64,000 nucleotides of DNA, from assembly GCF_000506985.1 (NCBI RefSeq), contig NZ_KI650979.1, positions 1,302,710 to 1,366,709 on the forward strand, given 5' to 3'. Below are positions 61,534 to 64,000 of this stretch, piece after piece. The position numbers and the translations under genes were made by a program. The notes beneath the pieces are model-generated. The model worked only from the letters and a program-made list of their open reading frames with translations. It was not told the origin of the DNA and ran no database searches. Position 1 is the stretch's first letter. The number at the start of each line of letters is the position of its first letter. Source of the stretch: Advenella kashmirensis W13003. GTDB taxonomy: Bacteria > Pseudomonadota > Gammaproteobacteria > Burkholderiales > Burkholderiaceae_B.

Positions 61534-63066
61534 TCACAGCAGCCATTCGATCGGCAGTACCGACAGGAACCGGACGAAGCCGCGCTTGAAAAAGCCGGTT
61601 TCAGGCTCGGTGTCGTAGCGGATCTGTTCACCGTCACGGCGTTCGATCCAATACAGATCGCCCGTGTCCGACAGTCGCACTTCATACGAATTTTCAGGGA
61701 TGCCCTGGTCAAACATTTTAGCGATCTGGCGAGCCATAGTCGGACTTTCAATGACAAAACCCAGTTCCGTGTTCAGGTGAGCTGAGCGCGGATCAAAGTT
61801 GAACGAACCGACGAAAACACGTTTGTCATCAACCGCGAACGTCTTGGCATGCAGACTGGATCCGGAACTGCCAAAAGGACCAGCGCTGTTGGTGCTTTTT
61901 CCCATGGCCGACATGCGCCGCAATTCAAACAGCGTGATGCCGGCAGAAAGCAGGTCTTTACGCCGTTTGGCGTAGCCGGCATGCACTGCCGGCACATCCG
62001 TCGCGTCCAGTGAGTTGGTCAGCACACGCAGTTTGATGCCGTTTTTGGCCATTTTGGTAAACACATCTACGCCCGCCGCCGTCGGTACGAAATATGGGGA
62101 GATAAGATCGACCGTGTGGGTGGGGCGCCCTAGCATCTCGCCCAGCTGGTGAATCAGCAGTCCATTCGAAGCCGCTTTGCCCAGACCCTTGGCCGGATCG
62201 TCGCTGACCATTCGCGTGTCAGCCCATTCGACGGCCAGCTCCCCTTTCAGCAACTGGGGAATGAAAGCGGAAGTCCGGATCGCCTGGGTATACTCGGCAG
62301 CGGCCGCAGATTGTGCCAGGGTTTGCGCAGTCGCCTGTATCTGCTGCATATCGCTTGCATTGACTTTTGGCAGAATCAGATCAACCGGATAAGACGACCC
62401 GCTTTGCCAGTAGCGATCGAAATCGCTGGACACATCGCCCACAACCTTGCCAACCGCCAGCACATCGAGATCGGCAAACTGCACCGCCTCGCCCGCGCCG
62501 AAATATTCGTCGCCGATATTACGCCCGCCTACAATGGTCGCCTGATTATCGGCCGTAAATGATTTGTTGTGCATGCGACGATTGGCGCGCATAAAGTCGG
62601 TCACAAAGCCAACCGACTTGGGCCAGCGAACAATAAACGGATTGAACAGGCGTATCTCAATGTTCGGATGGCTGTCCAGCGCGGCCAGTGTCTTGTCCAG
62701 GCCATTGGTACCATTATCGTCCAGAAGCAGGCGGACACGCACACCCCTGTTTGCGGCGGCCCTGAGTTCGTCAAGGAGCAGGGTGCCGGTGATATCTCCA
62801 TGCCAAATATAATATTGCACGTCCAGCGATTTTTGTGCAGCGCGCGCCAGTAGCATACGGGCCGCGAAAGCGTCATGGGCGTCTGCCAGTGCAGTAATAC
62901 CGCTTTTTCCAGGATGCGCCTGAACCCGGGGCGCGATGGCACGGCCCAGAGCCGTGGTTTCGGATTCTGTGATGCCCAGCGCCCTGCTGTTTGTTCTGTT
63001 GTCCAGTGCAGGCAGCGAGCAGCCTGCCAGCAGGGCGCTCACCAGGCAAAGAACAGCAAGCCTCAT
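61534..63066 (-). CDS. phospholipase-D family lipoprotein, cardiolipin-synthase ClsC-like
   Basis: A protein of about 510 residues with lipobox LLAGC at the end of MRLAVLCLVSALLAGC. Two HKD motifs mark the PLD superfamily: MHNKSFTADNQATIVGGRN and LHAKTFAVDDKRVFVGSFNFD. ClsC enzymes make cardiolipin from phosphatidylglycerol and phosphatidylethanolamine. The upstream frame is open to 63174 with further ATGs at 63135 and 63111; no clear ribosome-binding site decides, and 63066 is chosen because it starts a standard lipoprotein signal. Confidence 0.85.
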   Translation of the reverse strand: MRLAVLCLVSALLAGCSLPALDNRTNSRALGITESETTALGRAIAPRVQAHPGKSGITALADAHDAFAARMLLARAAQKSLDVQYYIWHGDITGTLLLDELRAAANRGVRVRLLLDDNGTNGLDKTLAALDSHPNIEIRLFNPFIVRWPKSVGFVTDFMRANRRMHNKSFTADNQATIVGGRNIGDEYFGAGEAVQFADLDVLAVGKVVGDVSSDFDRYWQSGSSYPVDLILPKVNASDMQQIQATAQTLAQSAAAAEYTQAIRTSAFIPQLLKGELAVEWADTRMVSDDPAKGLGKAASNGLLIHQLGEMLGRPTHTVDLISPYFVPTAAGVDVFTKMAKNGIKLRVLTNSLDATDVPAVHAGYAKRRKDLLSAGITLFELRRMSAMGKSTNSAGPFGSSGSSLHAKTFAVDDKRVFVGSFNFDPRSAHLNTELGFVIESPTMARQIAKMFDQGIPENSYEVRLSDTGDLYWIERRDGEQIRYDTEPETGFFKRGFVRFLSVLPIEWLL

Positions 63067-63288
63067 CAGTAATAAGGCATCGATTCTGAGGCTTAGGGTA
63101 GAGAAGGACATGGAACGGCTCGGACGGGATGGCATGCGAATGACCGATTGTGCCTGATCCGAGCCCGCGTGCACAAGTCATCTGGCGTATTGCTTCCATA
63201 TAAGACGTGCCGGTTCGCGTGGTAGGGACGCCTTGGCTCCAATGCCGGTTAAAATATTGGCCTGCATTGGAGTGACCGATTGACCGTC

Positions 63289-63906
63289 TCAGGCGGACAC
63301 GGTATCGGCAGGCACCTTAGAGAGCACGTCGTCGACAAAGTCCATTCTGTCCTTGCCCCAGAACATTTCATTGTTGGCAATAATCATGGGTACACCGAAG
63401 ACCTCGCGCTCAATGCCCCTGTCGGTACTGGCGGCCAGTTCTGCCGCGATTTCATCGCTTGCGCTCAAGCGCTCGAACTCGTCAGGATCCACACCCAGCT
63501 CGGCGGCAATCGGCCGCAGACCGGCGTATTCTGCAATGGTGGCGTCTCCCTGTTCCCAGTAGCGGTCCATTACCCTCTCGACGAACTCAAGCTCTTTGCC
63601 GTAGCGTCTCATGGCCAGAGAGCCACGCAGTACACGGCTTGACTTGATCGGAAACTGGCGCGGAATCTGAAAGGGCAGGTTGTATTTTTTTGCCCAGCGC
63701 ATCAGGTCCTGCTTGCGATTCCTGAGCTTGGCTTTGGGCTCTTTCATCAACTCATAATTATTAGTGCGAAATACATAGCCCAGATTGAACGGATGCAGGA
63801 TCAGCTCGCAGTCATGGCGCGCCAGGATCGGTTTAATCAGTTTCAGGGCAAAGTAGGTGTTGGTGCTGCCGACATCCCAATACATTTCAATTTTCTGTTT
63901 AGACAT
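63289..63906 (-). CDS. 2-hydroxychromene-2-carboxylate isomerase/DsbA-family thioredoxin-fold protein
   Basis: A 205-residue kappa-GST/HCCA-isomerase-like protein: MYWDVGSTNTYFALKLIKPI with serine in place of the DsbA cysteines, YGKELEFVERVMDRYWEQGD and FGVPMIIANNEMFWGKDRMD. Such enzymes use glutathione to isomerise naphthalene-pathway intermediates, but no other degradation gene is near. GGAG precedes the ATG. Confidence 0.85.
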   Translation of the reverse strand: MSKQKIEMYWDVGSTNTYFALKLIKPILARHDCELILHPFNLGYVFRTNNYELMKEPKAKLRNRKQDLMRWAKKYNLPFQIPRQFPIKSSRVLRGSLAMRRYGKELEFVERVMDRYWEQGDATIAEYAGLRPIAAELGVDPDEFERLSASDEIAAELAASTDRGIEREVFGVPMIIANNEMFWGKDRMDFVDDVLSKVPADTVSA

Positions 63907-64000
63907 GTTTATTACTCCGACAATAAAATAGTTACTTCAAATAGGCAGATGATTGTTCTATCAATGGCGCCCACAAGCTGATCTGGCTGTGCAAGTGCTG

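Noticed and set aside
1-64000. CRISPR arrays, tRNA, rRNA, insertion sequences, prophage
   Set aside because: No regularly spaced repeats, no cloverleaf or ribosomal sequence, no transposase or integrase motifs were seen in any frame.

Overview
The window looks like chromosomal DNA of a beta-proteobacterium in the order Burkholderiales, most likely an Alcaligenaceae (Advenella/Bordetella-like). This is inferred from moderate-to-high GC, four Bug-type tripartite tricarboxylate receptors, many LysR regulators, and dense GST, acyl-CoA dehydrogenase and iron-uptake genes. No rRNA, tRNA, CRISPR array, insertion sequence or phage gene is visible. Coding density is high; most intergenic spaces are promoter regions between divergent genes.

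Layout. 1-1.3 kb: a truncated alpha/beta hydrolase and a GST. 1.4-7 kb: an RND efflux pump (inner-membrane pump plus adaptor lipoprotein) divergent from a LysR regulator. 7-9.3 kb: an aldo/keto reductase divergent from a second LysR regulator. 9.4-15.1 kb: a Hint-domain surface-type protein with beta-repeat N-terminus, a GAF-like/LytTR regulator, and a NarL-type response regulator with its 7TM histidine kinase. 15.1-17.5 kb: PhzF-like protein, a YfcG/YghU-type GST and a small secreted protein. 17.8-21.4 kb: a LysR regulator divergent from two MFS exporters; the second has a leader that can fold as a terminator/antiterminator.

21.4-33 kb is an iron-uptake island. A siderophore receptor follows a strong Fur box. 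Facing it is a complete Fec-like surface-signalling operon: sigma factor, FecR-type sigma regulator, receptor with N-terminal signalling domain, periplasmic binding protein, two permeases, ATPase and FhuF-type reductase. A conserved ~40-bp element is repeated in front of fecR and of the receptor and is a candidate sigma-specific promoter.

33.2-43 kb: an ABC-F ATPase, then one long leftward operon with two Bug receptors, enoyl-CoA hydratase, two acyl-CoA dehydrogenases, an ADP-forming acyl-CoA ligase and a TetR repressor. A palindrome in front of the operon is a likely TetR operator. 43-48.5 kb: Bug receptor, ThDP-dependent enzyme and FAD oxidoreductase, then a fourth Bug receptor. 48.7-54.5 kb: GST, flavin-binding oxidase-like protein, LysR regulator, SRPBCC protein, an alpha/beta hydrolase whose nucleophile serine is alanine, and glycerol kinase.

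54.6-59.2 kb is the most interesting part: a seven-gene, tightly coupled leftward operon encoding a bufferin-type RiPP system. It has a DUF2282 precursor with signal peptide and four cysteines, a DUF692 multinuclear iron enzyme, its DUF2063 partner and a DoxX membrane protein, followed by an ECF sigma factor lying between two different NrsF-type (DUF1109) anti-sigma factors. A GTAACC-N16-CGAA promoter-like sequence lies just upstream of the precursor gene. 59.2-64 kb: AraC regulator divergent from a zinc alcohol dehydrogenase, a phospholipase-D/cardiolipin-synthase-like lipoprotein and an HCCA-isomerase-like protein.
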